14,022 nt of DNA from an uncultured Acetatifactor sp. (GCA_910578185.1 CAJTPN010000035.1:1-14022), one strand, 5' to 3'; shown: positions 1 to 8,060, counted from the stretch's first letter. Made by a program: numbers and translations. The notes: generated by a model from the sequence alone, not told the origin.

Positions 1-917
1 CGGATACCGGCAGTGGCGCCCACAAAAGACAACTGGTTTCCCCGAAAGGTTCCGTTGTGCTCCGCCGGTCGAAAGATATCTAATTCCGGACGCATCAGCA
101 GTAATGACATGGGCATGCCAAATCCGCTGATGGACTTGGAGACGACCACCATATCAGGTACGATATCCGCCCGCTCAAAAGAGAAAAAGGGACCTGTACG
201 GCCGTTTCCAACCTGAATATCGTCCACAATCATTAAGATATCATTGTCATTGCAGATCTCACGTATTTCTTTTAGCCAATCAACGCCGGCCACATTGACG
301 CCCCCTTCTGCCTGGATGGTTTCGAGGATAATGGCTGCCGGTTTCTCTATACCGGAATGATCGTCTTCCAATATCCATTTCAGGTATTCAATGGAATCAA
401 ACGTTCCGTCATAGGGCAGAAAGGTAACATTTCCTAAAAATACCCCCCCCGATTCGCGGCTGAGCCTGTCGGTGGTAAGGGCCAAACTTCCCAGAGTCAT
501 ACCGTGAAAGGCGCCTGCAAACGCAAAAACATTGGTGCGCTTCTGGTTTTTTCTGGCCAGCTTCAGAGCGGCTTCCACTGCGTTTGTCCCGGTAGGGCCG
601 CAGCACATCACCTTATAATCCAAGTTCCTGGGTTCCAGGATCATATTCCGGAATGTTTCCAAAAATTCTTCCTTGGCTACCGTATACATATCCAGGGCAT
701 TGATAATATTGTCTTCCTTCAGGTAATCCAATAGGGCCTTTTTGATTTCCGGATTATTGTGACCATAGTTCATGGAACCAGCCACTGCAAGAAAATCAAT
801 ATATCTTGTGTTGTCCTGGGAGTATAGTTCCGCATTATGGGCCAGTTTAAATTTCACAGGATATTTCCTGCAGTAGGAGCGGACTTCAGACTCCATAGAT
901 TCAAAAATATTTTTCAT
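1..917 (-). CDS. EctB-like diaminobutyrate--2-oxoglutarate aminotransferase, class III PLP enzyme (C-terminus outside the window)
   Basis: A 305-codon open frame runs from an ATG at 917 off the left edge; family members have about 420-430 residues, so roughly a quarter is missing. It is a class III PLP-dependent aminotransferase. Visible motifs are a phosphate-binding GPTGTNAVEAA (108-118), FHGMT (138-142), VDDIQVGNGRTG (231-242; Asp232 probably pairs with the PLP ring nitrogen), SKSISG with the PLP lysine at about 261, and HNGTFRGN (287-294). The DDIQ, SKSISG and HNGTFRG set is typical of EctB, which makes 2,4-diaminobutyrate from aspartate semialdehyde and glutamate. AGGAGG lies 10 nt before the start. 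It follows the AsnB-type gene by 34 bp and is probably co-transcribed. In this setting it may supply an amino acid or amino sugar for the polymer; an ectoine or siderophore role cannot be excluded because downstream genes are unseen. Codons 156-158 contain a G8 run. Confidence 0.85.
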   Translation of the reverse strand, partial: MKNIFESMESEVRSYCRKYPVKFKLAHNAELYSQDNTRYIDFLAVAGSMNYGHNNPEIKKALLDYLKEDNIINALDMYTVAKEEFLETFRNMILEPRNLDYKVMCCGPTGTNAVEAALKLARKNQKRTNVFAFAGAFHGMTLGSLALTTDRLSRESGGVFLGNVTFLPYDGTFDSIEYLKWILEDDHSGIEKPAAIILETIQAEGGVNVAGVDWLKEIREICNDNDILMIVDDIQVGNGRTGPFFSFERADIVPDMVVVSKSISGFGMPMSLLLMRPELDIFRPAEHNGTFRGNQLSFVGATAGI

Positions 918-951
918 ATGTCAAATACCTCCTGGTATTGGTCACTCCAAG

Positions 952-2856
952 TCATGTTTTGATATATTTTTCATACCATTGCTGAAATACAAAGAAGCCC
1001 CATATAAATCTTACAATGTTGGCGTCCTGTATTTCCGCAGGCAGGCAGTCATTGACATAGGTATGAATCAGCCGGCCTGTGAACGCGTGGTCAAAAATGT
1101 CCTGGCGCTTTAAAAAGTCTGAATTGCCGTATGCTGTCAGTTGTTCCCGTAGCGGTCCTTTTAACCACTTTGCAAGCGGTACACTGAAACCCTTCTTGGG
1201 ACGTTCCAGCATTTTCCGAGGAATGTAGTCGTATGCCAGCTGCTTGAGGATGTATTTTTTTTCAATTCCTCTGTAAAATTTATATTTCTGTGGAATTCGG
1301 AAGGAATACTCCATAACATTCGTGTCCAATAAAGGATTTCTGGTCTCTACGGAATATTTCATTGCTCCTCTGTCCACTTTACACAGCATATCTTCCGGAA
1401 GCGCGGTTTCCATATCCAGAAGCATGCTTCGCAGTACCCAGTTCTTCACCTGATATTTTGATTCCCAGGGGTATTGGCAGCTTAAATTGTCCTGATTCTC
1501 ATGTTTCGCCACCATTTGTTTTGCCAGGTACAACATCCTGTCCGGATTTAACTGGGCCTGTGTTTCTCTGTCCCGATTGCCCGCAATTTTCCTCATCGGT
1601 GCCGGATACAGGGAATTGAGTGCAGTGCCTCCAAGAGAAAGCCTGCCGATTTCATATGCAGCGGCGCCCAGTTTGTCCAAACGCTGCGCTTTTTGTACCA
1701 GTTCATAATTTCGATATCCGCAAAAGAACTCATCCCCGCCGTCTCCGGATAAGCACACCGTAGCTTTTTCACGAACCAGCCGAGATACCAGCATGGTGGG
1801 AATTTGCGAGGAATCCGCAAAGGGTTCGTCATAATATTGCGGAATGCTTCTGACTTGGGCAATCATTTCACTTTCGTCTATGTATAACTCTGTGTGATCT
1901 GTTCCCAGATAAGAGGCAATTTCTTTTGCATATTGGGCTTCGTTGTAATCCGGATCTGAAAAACCTATGGTAAAGGTTTTTAACGGTTGTTCTGAAAGGC
2001 TTTGGGCTACTGCAGTAATCAGCGAAGAGTCGATTCCGCCGCTTAAGAGACAACCAATGGGAACATCTGCCACCAACCTTTTTTTCACCGAGTTGGAAAG
2101 TCTTTCCTTTAGCCCTTCTTTGGCTTCATGAAAATTGTGTACCTCATTCTCGGATTCTCTATGATAGACTTCATTGATATCCCAATATTTTTTCCCGGAA
2201 ATCTCCAAATTTCCATTCATGAAACAGGAGATATACATACCTGGCTCCACCTTACGTACATTCTCAAATATGGATTCCGGGGCATTGATATAGCGCTGAA
2301 ACAGATAGCGCGACAATATTTGATTATTAATTTTCTTGGGAAACCAGGGACATTCCATTATCGGTTTCAGCTCCGAGGCAAAAAATAGCTCATCGTTTTG
2401 ATACCAGTAATACAGAGGCTTTTTACCGATTCTGTCCCGGATAAGATAAAACATGGCTTTTTTTCTGTCATATAAGGCAATGGCAAACATGCCGTGGATA
2501 TGATCCAAAAAATCAATTCCCCATTTTAAATAACCGGCAATAATCACTTCCGTATCGGAAGTTGATACAAAGGGATACGGGGACAAGATATCTCTCAGTT
2601 CCATATAATTATATATTTCGCCGTTAAAGACCACCGTAACCCGTCGGTCTGGGGAATACATGGGCTGATGTCCTTTTGGTGAAAGGTCGATAATGGAAAG
2701 CCGTCTGTGTGCCATTCCAATGTGATATCCGTCGTCTCCCTGGAGAATGTCCGCACCGCGATCGTCAGGTCCCCGATGAATCATGGTGTCGTTCATTTGA
2801 TTTAATAAATCCAAAGATATATTTCTTTTTGAGATAAATCCACAAATACCGCACAT
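952..2856 (-). CDS. asnB: AsnB-type glutamine-hydrolysing asparagine synthase / amidotransferase
   Basis: This 634-residue protein has the full two-domain asparagine synthase B layout. The mature N-terminus is MCGICGF with the glutaminase nucleophile Cys2. RRLSIIDL (51-58), NGEIYNY (78-84) and DTE (101-103) complete the class II glutaminase domain. The synthetase domain has the PP-loop LSGGIDSS (271-278) for ATP and a later LSGDGGDEFFCGY motif. Length is normal for the family. It would use glutamine and ATP to amidate a carboxylate. Genuine asparagine synthesis is possible, but homologues in polysaccharide loci (for example WbpS-type proteins of O-antigen clusters) are thought to amidate uronic acids or other acidic residues, and the location favours that role. 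AAAGGA lies 9 nt before the ATG. It sits 75 bp after a GT4 gene and 34 bp before the EctB-like gene. Confidence 0.9.
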   Translation of the reverse strand: MCGICGFISKRNISLDLLNQMNDTMIHRGPDDRGADILQGDDGYHIGMAHRRLSIIDLSPKGHQPMYSPDRRVTVVFNGEIYNYMELRDILSPYPFVSTSDTEVIIAGYLKWGIDFLDHIHGMFAIALYDRKKAMFYLIRDRIGKKPLYYWYQNDELFFASELKPIMECPWFPKKINNQILSRYLFQRYINAPESIFENVRKVEPGMYISCFMNGNLEISGKKYWDINEVYHRESENEVHNFHEAKEGLKERLSNSVKKRLVADVPIGCLLSGGIDSSLITAVAQSLSEQPLKTFTIGFSDPDYNEAQYAKEIASYLGTDHTELYIDESEMIAQVRSIPQYYDEPFADSSQIPTMLVSRLVREKATVCLSGDGGDEFFCGYRNYELVQKAQRLDKLGAAAYEIGRLSLGGTALNSLYPAPMRKIAGNRDRETQAQLNPDRMLYLAKQMVAKHENQDNLSCQYPWESKYQVKNWVLRSMLLDMETALPEDMLCKVDRGAMKYSVETRNPLLDTNVMEYSFRIPQKYKFYRGIEKKYILKQLAYDYIPRKMLERPKKGFSVPLAKWLKGPLREQLTAYGNSDFLKRQDIFDHAFTGRLIHTYVNDCLPAEIQDANIVRFIWGFFVFQQWYEKYIKT

Positions 2857-2931
2857 ATTATATTATCCTTTAATCAATCGAAACTTTGCGTCTCCAGAGT
2901 CTTTCTTGTCTGCCCGCACTTAGCTCCAAGG

Positions 2932-4053
2932 TCAAACCAATGCCTCCCATTGGCTGCATATCTTGTCCACATCCAGCGTATTTCTGATCTTTACCGACTG
3001 GCTGCTGAATTTTCGGCATTGATCCGGACTGTCCGCAATAGATGATAAGGCTTCTGTCAGTGCCCTTGTGTCTCCCGTAGGAATTAATATGCCGTTTTCT
3101 CCGGAACGGATAAACATTGCTGCACCTCCGGCAGGACAATCGGTACAAACGGTAGGAACACCGATTGCCAACGCTTCCAGCATGGAATTGGATATTCCCT
3201 CATAATCGGAAGTAGAGACGTAGATTTCCGCATCCCTCATGCGCCTGTGGATATCAGCCACAAATCCTGGAAAGGATATTTTGTCCTCCACACCAAGCTG
3301 TTTGGCCTGCGCTGTGAGAGATGCTTTCAGTTCGCCTTCCCCACAGATTGTCAGCCTGTATTCCGGATGTTTTCCGGCAAACGCTGCAAAGCCTTCAATG
3401 AGCATAGCGAAGTTTTTTTGTGCCGTCAGACGACCGGCAGCAAGGATTTCCTTGCCATGTCCCTCTGAGTTCCAATAGGGAAGCTCTGGTTTGACAGGGT
3501 TAGGAATAACGGTTCCGCGATCTCTGATGGGAGGCCCAAAATAGTCTCTGGCATCCGGCGTCTGAAATACGATACAATCGGCTTTTTGATATATTTTATC
3601 CCGCAGTTTCTTCTGCAGCTTGGTATCCCTGGCCTTGACGGGATCGTTTCGCAGGGAATATATCTTTTTTATCTGTTTGCTGCCGACCAGAAAAAGGCCT
3701 TCCATATACACAAAAGAAATCATGGTGTCGATTTGATTTTTCAGAATAAATTTTCTGACCTTTATTGCCCGCTCCAACATTCGGAGTGGACCGAATTTTG
3801 CTTTGGTATTGCAATAATGGTAATTGACTCTCTCGTCAATGTAATATTCCCGTTTGCCGGAATACACCGCATAAAAATAAACTTCATATTTTTTATTTGC
3901 CAGGTAGTTTGCAAGAAGAGTCGCCACTCTTTCCGCGCCCCCTTCGGAAGCCCCCTGTGCTACAATGGCAATTTTCTTCAATTCTGTTGATTTCCTTTCT
4001 ATTTCCACTCTGGGCCGGATCTGTTTCCGGAATAATCGTATTAATTCCGTCAT
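2932..4053 (-). CDS. GT4-family glycosyltransferase, AmsD-like
   Basis: This 373-residue protein is a GT-B retaining glycosyltransferase. Residues 27-42 hold the N-terminal Rossmann start KKIAIVAQG and the SEGGAER acceptor-side loop. PNP is at 184-186. GRLTAQKN (207-214) carries the Arg208 and Lys213 that normally bind the donor pyrophosphate. EGISNSMLEA (285-294) is the EX7E-type motif, followed by the DCPAGG stretch common in AmsD-like enzymes. It would add one sugar to the lipid-linked repeat unit at the cytoplasmic face; donor and linkage cannot be read from sequence. The start is uncertain. The ATG at 4053 lies 4 bp after the preceding stop but has no clear ribosome site, suggesting coupled reinitiation. 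A TTG at 3981, right before KKIAIV and 11 nt after AAAGGA, would give a 349-residue protein. Confidence 0.9.
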   Translation of the reverse strand: MTELIRLFRKQIRPRVEIERKSTELKKIAIVAQGASEGGAERVATLLANYLANKKYEVYFYAVYSGKREYYIDERVNYHYCNTKAKFGPLRMLERAIKVRKFILKNQIDTMISFVYMEGLFLVGSKQIKKIYSLRNDPVKARDTKLQKKLRDKIYQKADCIVFQTPDARDYFGPPIRDRGTVIPNPVKPELPYWNSEGHGKEILAAGRLTAQKNFAMLIEGFAAFAGKHPEYRLTICGEGELKASLTAQAKQLGVEDKISFPGFVADIHRRMRDAEIYVSTSDYEGISNSMLEALAIGVPTVCTDCPAGGAAMFIRSGENGILIPTGDTRALTEALSSIADSPDQCRKFSSQSVKIRNTLDVDKICSQWEALV

Positions 4054-4057
4054 ACTG

Positions 4058-5335
4058 CTATCTGGAGGCTTTTAACCGCAGATTTACCGAAAGGCCGAAT
4101 CCTACAAACAAACCAATCAGAATATTCTGCGGCGCACTGTTAAAAATTGGCTCACCGGTGGATTCCACCAAAGCCTGTACAATGATATAAAATCCGCAAA
4201 CTGCCATCAGACGCTGAAAATGACTTTTTCCGATATGGTGTATGGAGGCCATAAGCTTCTTGATGATGCAATATAGTATAAGTAAGTAAATAAATGTTCC
4301 GATGAAACCGGTTTCGCCCAGAATGGCAGGCCAAAAGGTATCCGTGGCAAACCTGGGATCTTCCGGAAACAGTCCATATGTGGTGGTACAATTATATTTA
4401 TAGTAGTATTCTGAGTAATTGATTCTGGCATACCAGCTGCCGAATTTACCGAAGCCTACTCCCAATGGGAAATAATCTGCCAATATCTGCAGAGAACGAT
4501 TCAACAAGACATATCTTGCGCTGACTTCGCTTGTAGTGCCAATAATGTATTTGGAAAAGGCTTCCAACAAATAACCTCCAAACAACAATATTCCGCCCGA
4601 CAATGCCATAAGAAAAAAGCCCAGTTTTTTTCTGCTGATTTTTTTACCATCAAGAAGAAAGGTATCCGCCCACAGAATTGCTCCCACGCCCACAATCACC
4701 TTTGCCTTAAGGGACAATATGGCGGCAAATATAAATAAAACGGAGATGAGCAGACTTTTCTGTCTCCTGTACACCTTGAATTCCCCATAATACAGCAGTG
4801 CCGCAAACAGCATAAACCACCCGTATTGGCCGGGATGAATAAACAGCCCCATAACACTTGGCAGTCCCATACGCCAGTCAATCCAAGTAAAGGGCAGAAG
4901 CCGAACCCATATTGCAGGAAAGCAAAAGTTTATGATTCCGGTCGCCAACAGTATTATTCCGGCAAATTTGATTGCACTGACAAACAATTTGATAAGTTTC
5001 TCATCCGGACGATATATGATCACAGCAGAAAGCAGCAGGAAAAATTTAACCGCCAAAAGGCTTGCGGCCATCAATGTGCCAAGGGAATATTGGCTAAACA
5101 AGACACATGAGCCAATACCAACCAGCATAAAGAGAAGGGCCCCTGCCATGAGTCGCCCTGCAAAATCAGGTATTTGTCCTCTGGAACGACAAAGGGCAAT
5201 CATAAATAATGCCAGTACAAACAGTTCATCCATATAATTCAACAGGGAAATACCAGTTATTTTTATAATGGTGTCCTGGAATAGAATCGTTAAAGTCAAT
5301 ACATATATAACAAATTTCCTTACATCAATTTTCAA
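4058..5335 (-). CDS. Wzy / O-antigen ligase-like polysaccharide membrane protein (second polymerase-type protein)
   Basis: This 425-residue, very hydrophobic protein has about ten likely membrane segments, among them roughly 8-24, 35-50, 60-82, 86-108, 117-137, 168-185, 194-222, 239-256, 339-358 and 376-392. The stretch ARYVLLNRSLQILADYF (273-289) followed by PLGVGFGKFG (290-299), and then a hydrophilic loop to about residue 333 before the next membrane segment, match the Wzy_C/WaaL region of O-antigen polymerases and ligases. It could polymerise the repeat unit, or transfer finished chains or a side group to another acceptor. The start is TTG at 5335 with AGGAG 9 nt upstream; no ATG fits better. 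Its stop lies 4 bp before the GT4 start. It is the second polymerase-like protein in this operon, the other being at 10240-12489, so which one is the true Wzy is open. Confidence 0.85.
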   Translation of the reverse strand: MKIDVRKFVIYVLTLTILFQDTIIKITGISLLNYMDELFVLALFMIALCRSRGQIPDFAGRLMAGALLFMLVGIGSCVLFSQYSLGTLMAASLLAVKFFLLLSAVIIYRPDEKLIKLFVSAIKFAGIILLATGIINFCFPAIWVRLLPFTWIDWRMGLPSVMGLFIHPGQYGWFMLFAALLYYGEFKVYRRQKSLLISVLFIFAAILSLKAKVIVGVGAILWADTFLLDGKKISRKKLGFFLMALSGGILLFGGYLLEAFSKYIIGTTSEVSARYVLLNRSLQILADYFPLGVGFGKFGSWYARINYSEYYYKYNCTTTYGLFPEDPRFATDTFWPAILGETGFIGTFIYLLILYCIIKKLMASIHHIGKSHFQRLMAVCGFYIIVQALVESTGEPIFNSAPQNILIGLFVGFGLSVNLRLKASR

Positions 5336-5344
5336 ATCGGATCA

Positions 5345-5349
5345 CTCCT
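5345..5349 (-). promoter_or_regulatory. Ribosome binding site supporting a TTG start
   Basis: On the minus strand AGGAG stands 9 nt before the TTG at 5335. It decides the start of the Wzy/ligase-like gene: the frame has no ATG near this position, and the protein begins directly before its first membrane segment. Confidence 0.6.
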
Positions 5350-5373
5350 ATCAGTTTTCCGGCATTGGAGCAT

Positions 5374-5393
5374 TTGCGTATTTCCCTACGCAA
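5374..5393 (-). other. Intercistronic stem-loop after the acetyltransferase gene
   Basis: Seven perfectly complementary bases (TTGCGTA at 5374-5380 and TACGCAA at 5387-5393) enclose a 6-base loop. The hairpin begins 5 nt after the TAA of the acetyltransferase gene and lies in the 63-bp gap before the next gene. No run of U follows it in the transcript, so it does not look like an intrinsic terminator. It could influence mRNA processing or stability, or be chance. Confidence 0.35.
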
Positions 5394-5398
5394 CTTCC

Positions 5399-5977
5399 TT
5401 ACTCAAACAAATTTTTATCTAAGTGGGGGTGTGAATTGTTCTGACTGATCACTTTAGCCGGTACCCCCCCCAGTGTGATTCCTGGAGTGGTAAAAGATCT
5501 TACTACCACGCATCCAGCGCCGATGGCAATATCATCGCCTATTTGGACATTGCCGATTACCCGGCTGCCTGAACCCAGAAATATATTGTCTCCCAGGATG
5601 GGCGCCTGCTTCGATCCGCTTGTTGCGCCAATGGTGACGTTTTCATGTATGCGACAGTTTTTTCCGACTTTAACATTTTCATTGACGGTAATGGTACCAT
5701 AATGAGCAATGCTTAAGCCCGGCCCGAATACATTTACAGGGATGCTGAAACCCAGTTTCAGGCTTTGGTTGTGACATATCAATTTATAATACAAGTATCC
5801 CAGCCTGGTCAGAATATTTTTCCTTCTGCAATTTGTATAGTATTCGTATTTTCTGTAAACGATTTCCCACTTCCAAACCTCATCTCCAAATAATGCTGGT
5901 CTGGGGCAGTTCTTTTTGTGCAGGGCAATTTTATCCTGGAGCAGGTATGTCTTTAATTCATCTTTGCTTGTAATCAT
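5399..5977 (-). CDS. Serine O-acetyltransferase-like left-handed beta-helix acetyltransferase
   Basis: A 192-residue CysE/LbH-family protein. Residues 1-75 are a helical N-terminal region. From about residue 80 the hexapeptide repeat helix begins, with coils such as NVFGPGLSIAHYGTITV (82-98), NVKVGKNCRIHENVTIG (101-117), NIFLGSGSRVIGNVQIG (131-147) and DDIAIGAGCVVV (148-159). His92 and His111 are candidate catalytic or CoA-site residues by analogy with serine acetyltransferase. The protein ends with LGGVPAKVI (169-177), the usual closing motif. It should transfer acetyl from acetyl-CoA, either to serine or, given its place in a polysaccharide operon, to a sugar hydroxyl or an attached amino acid; the sequence does not settle which. 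GAGG lies 6 nt before the ATG and overlaps the end of the gene upstream, 8 bp away. Codons 169-171 carry a G8 run. Confidence 0.85.
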   Translation of the reverse strand: MITSKDELKTYLLQDKIALHKKNCPRPALFGDEVWKWEIVYRKYEYYTNCRRKNILTRLGYLYYKLICHNQSLKLGFSIPVNVFGPGLSIAHYGTITVNENVKVGKNCRIHENVTIGATSGSKQAPILGDNIFLGSGSRVIGNVQIGDDIAIGAGCVVVRSFTTPGITLGGVPAKVISQNNSHPHLDKNLFE

Positions 5978-5985
5978 CTAATACC

Positions 5986-7113
5986 TCAACTATTCGTATC
6001 CCTTTTCATACCTTCTAACAACAGTTCCCTGTGTGCTTCACACAGAATAAAATCATATATTCTTCTTTTACAGTCAGCGTTATGGAGCTGTTTAAGAAAT
6101 CTGTTTCCCCATAACTTCCAAAGTATTTTGTGCCATAGCTTATTCCCGGCAAACACTTTATAATATTGCCCCAGCATTTTATCAGCAAATTTGGCGTACT
6201 CTGCCTCTACAAAACCTTCCTCCAAAATCTGTCGGGAACGTGTTTCAAATGCCTCAAGGATGTGGACAGCCTCCTGGGCTGAAGCGGCATCGACCCCGTT
6301 TTCGGTTTGACAGATAGGTATATAATCCACCTGAATACCGGATTCCTCAAGCAAAACCACTGTCAGCAGACCTGTTTTATAATATTCGTTATCCTCATCC
6401 GTCATCAGGAAGTTGCCCTGTCCATATACAATTTCCCCTTGTTGGTAATTTTCTTTTGCGCCAATACAGTGACTGTGCTGGCAAATCACCAGGGATGCAC
6501 CGGAGCGGACAAATTTGTGACAGACCTTTCGAAGCCAGGGAGAAGGATAGCGGTAGTATTCTTTTCCTCCGTGATACAAGACCAGTACATAATCACAGTT
6601 TTTAGCAAGCTGGGCTACCGCTTCAAAACTTTCCAGCGGGTCAAAGGGATTTGCACCCGCAGACTGTTTCCCGGCAATGGAAAATTCATGTTCCGCACAG
6701 GCAAAGATACCGATTCTAACCCCATCTGAGAAGATTATTTTTCCTTTTTCCGCAGAAGTCAGGTCTGGACCACCACCTACATAGTCAATCTGATTTTCTT
6801 GCAGTAAGCGAATAGTATCCGTTACCCCTCTGTCTCCATAATCTCGAATGTGATTGTTGCCAATACAGAACAGATCAACATTCAGCTGCTTAAATCCGTT
6901 TACAGCCGATGGATTGGTCTTAAAGCAGGGCCCGCATTTCAAAATCGGATCATTACCGTCAGTCAGCGGTGCCTCCAGGTTAAATATCCTCAGATCGGCA
7001 TCACTGATGGTTTGCAGCAATTTCCTGCCTATCACTTCTTCAATTTTTCCGGATGCGAACTTTTCCTGATTTCTCTCATCCAAAACAATATCCGCGCCAA
7101 TGACTATTTTCAC
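5986..7113 (-). CDS. CapA-family metallophosphatase (poly-gamma-glutamate capsule type)
   Basis: A 375-residue protein of the PGA_cap/CapA family, a calcineurin-like metallophosphoesterase fold. Likely metal-site motifs appear in order: GAD (6-8), FNLEAPL (44-50), GNNHIRDYG (85-93), YHGGKEYY (180-187), QHSHCIG (212-218) and YGQGNF (230-235). CapA proteins act in synthesis or anchoring of poly-gamma-glutamate, and members also occur in exopolysaccharide loci. Unlike the capsule CapA of Bacillus, this one starts straight at the first metal motif, with no signal peptide or membrane anchor, so it should be cytoplasmic. The C-terminal 90 residues are helical and unrecognised. The start is GTG at 7113, overlapping the preceding stop by 4 bp (GTGA) with GAGGAAGG 6 nt upstream. 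The pairing with the TupA-like gene suggests both work on the same amino-acid-containing substituent (inference). Confidence 0.88.
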   Translation of the reverse strand: MKIVIGADIVLDERNQEKFASGKIEEVIGRKLLQTISDADLRIFNLEAPLTDGNDPILKCGPCFKTNPSAVNGFKQLNVDLFCIGNNHIRDYGDRGVTDTIRLLQENQIDYVGGGPDLTSAEKGKIIFSDGVRIGIFACAEHEFSIAGKQSAGANPFDPLESFEAVAQLAKNCDYVLVLYHGGKEYYRYPSPWLRKVCHKFVRSGASLVICQHSHCIGAKENYQQGEIVYGQGNFLMTDEDNEYYKTGLLTVVLLEESGIQVDYIPICQTENGVDAASAQEAVHILEAFETRSRQILEEGFVEAEYAKFADKMLGQYYKVFAGNKLWHKILWKLWGNRFLKQLHNADCKRRIYDFILCEAHRELLLEGMKRDTNS

Positions 7114-8021
7114 TGTTTGCCTTCCTCAAATAAATTAATCCAGCTGCCCAGAAGCAGATCGTCCTCATACCTGTCAAATGGCTGGAAACCGGAACCGTCA
7201 TACAATGTAAACTCGCCGAAATATAATTGGCCCCCTATATCATACCAATCTATTCTAACCACTTTTGTCCCTTCCGCCAGGCACCCGCTAAGGGAAAGCA
7301 TTTGCTTTAAAGTGGGAGGTTCCGCAATATCCGCATCTGCTGGCAGACCTGTTTGCGTAATTTGTGTTTTATTCCAGTTTGTATCATAAAAAATCTGTTG
7401 ATGTTTTTCATTGAATCTGCCGGTATGCACCTCTATCAGACGAGGTTTCCCGTTAAAGCATAATACCTTATAATCCTTCAGCTCATCGCAGGATTCATCA
7501 GACATATATTTTTCGGCGATAATCTTGGGTGTAAGCTCCTTATACGGCCATTCACGACCATACCAAAACCAATTCTGCTTCATCCACTTCCGAATCTTAT
7601 TTCTGGTTTGTTCAATGTCCAACCGGGACTTATCCTTGCAGATGACATTGCATCCTGATCCATGGGTACATTTCAAGACAAACTGTTTCGGCAATCTTTC
7701 AAAAGGGATATCTTCTGCCCGATACCAAACTTCGTCCAGTGCAAGCGGAATCAGATAATGCCCCCCCCATTTCTCCTGAATCAACTCTCGTACTGCATGC
7801 TTATCTACCATTATTGGATAAAGCGCATTTCTGTCGTGTAATTTCAGCCACTGAAGCTTCTCGTTAAAAGATTTGGGTTCATCCCAATCCATTTTTTTGT
7901 GAAAGTTTGCCTGAAATACCAGGTCACAGTATGTCTTATCGCTCATCCAGTTCAGAAAGCCTCTGGCACCAAGGTATTTAACTGTTTTTTTAGGATTCCG
8001 AATCACTTCCGCTAATTTCAT
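7110..8021 (-). CDS. TupA-like ATP-grasp protein
   Basis: This 303-residue protein matches the TupA-like ATP-grasp family, named for the teichuronopeptide gene of alkaliphilic Bacillus. The N-terminus has the family pattern of NPKKTVKYLGARGFLNWMSD (9-28) and FNEKLQWLKLHDRN (52-65). ATP-grasp elements follow: FVLKCTHGSG (114-123), a lysine- and glycine-containing nucleotide loop; KDYKVLCFNG (182-191); RIDWYD (256-261); and YFGEFTLYDGSGFQPF (267-282), with acidic residues suited to magnesium binding. Such proteins are presumed to use ATP to form an amide or peptide-like bond to a polysaccharide. I start at the ATG at 8021, because GGGAG lies 5 nt upstream and homologues begin there; the frame extends to a TTG at 8045. 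The gene overlaps the CapA gene by 4 bp, implying translational coupling. Codons 85-87 carry a G8 run. Confidence 0.88.
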   Translation of the reverse strand: MKLAEVIRNPKKTVKYLGARGFLNWMSDKTYCDLVFQANFHKKMDWDEPKSFNEKLQWLKLHDRNALYPIMVDKHAVRELIQEKWGGHYLIPLALDEVWYRAEDIPFERLPKQFVLKCTHGSGCNVICKDKSRLDIEQTRNKIRKWMKQNWFWYGREWPYKELTPKIIAEKYMSDESCDELKDYKVLCFNGKPRLIEVHTGRFNEKHQQIFYDTNWNKTQITQTGLPADADIAEPPTLKQMLSLSGCLAEGTKVVRIDWYDIGGQLYFGEFTLYDGSGFQPFDRYEDDLLLGSWINLFEEGKQ

Positions 8022-8026
8022 TAACG

Positions 8027-8031
8027 CTCCC
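8027..8031 (-). promoter_or_regulatory. Ribosome binding site choosing the TupA-like start
   Basis: GGGAG on the minus strand sits 5 nt before the ATG at 8021. The upstream ATGs at 8036 and 8033 and the TTG at 8045 have no comparable site, so this favours the shorter 303-residue protein. Confidence 0.55.
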
Positions 8032-8060
8032 ATCATTCTAAGCAACTATATTTTGTAATG

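Noticed and set aside
2870..3148. A 92-codon minus-strand frame overlapping the end of the GT4 gene and running into the 75-bp gap.
   Set aside because: It has no ribosome site, no recognisable domain and a basic, low-complexity composition; the GT4 frame ends with a normal family C-terminus, so there is no frameshift to explain.
5374..5393. Reading the stem-loop as an intrinsic terminator.
   Set aside because: No U-rich tract follows the stem in the transcribed direction, the stem has only moderate GC content, and the genes on both sides belong to one pathway.
6850..7389. A 179-codon plus-strand open frame.
   Set aside because: It lies antisense across the CapA and TupA-like genes, which both have intact family motifs; no independent coding signal.
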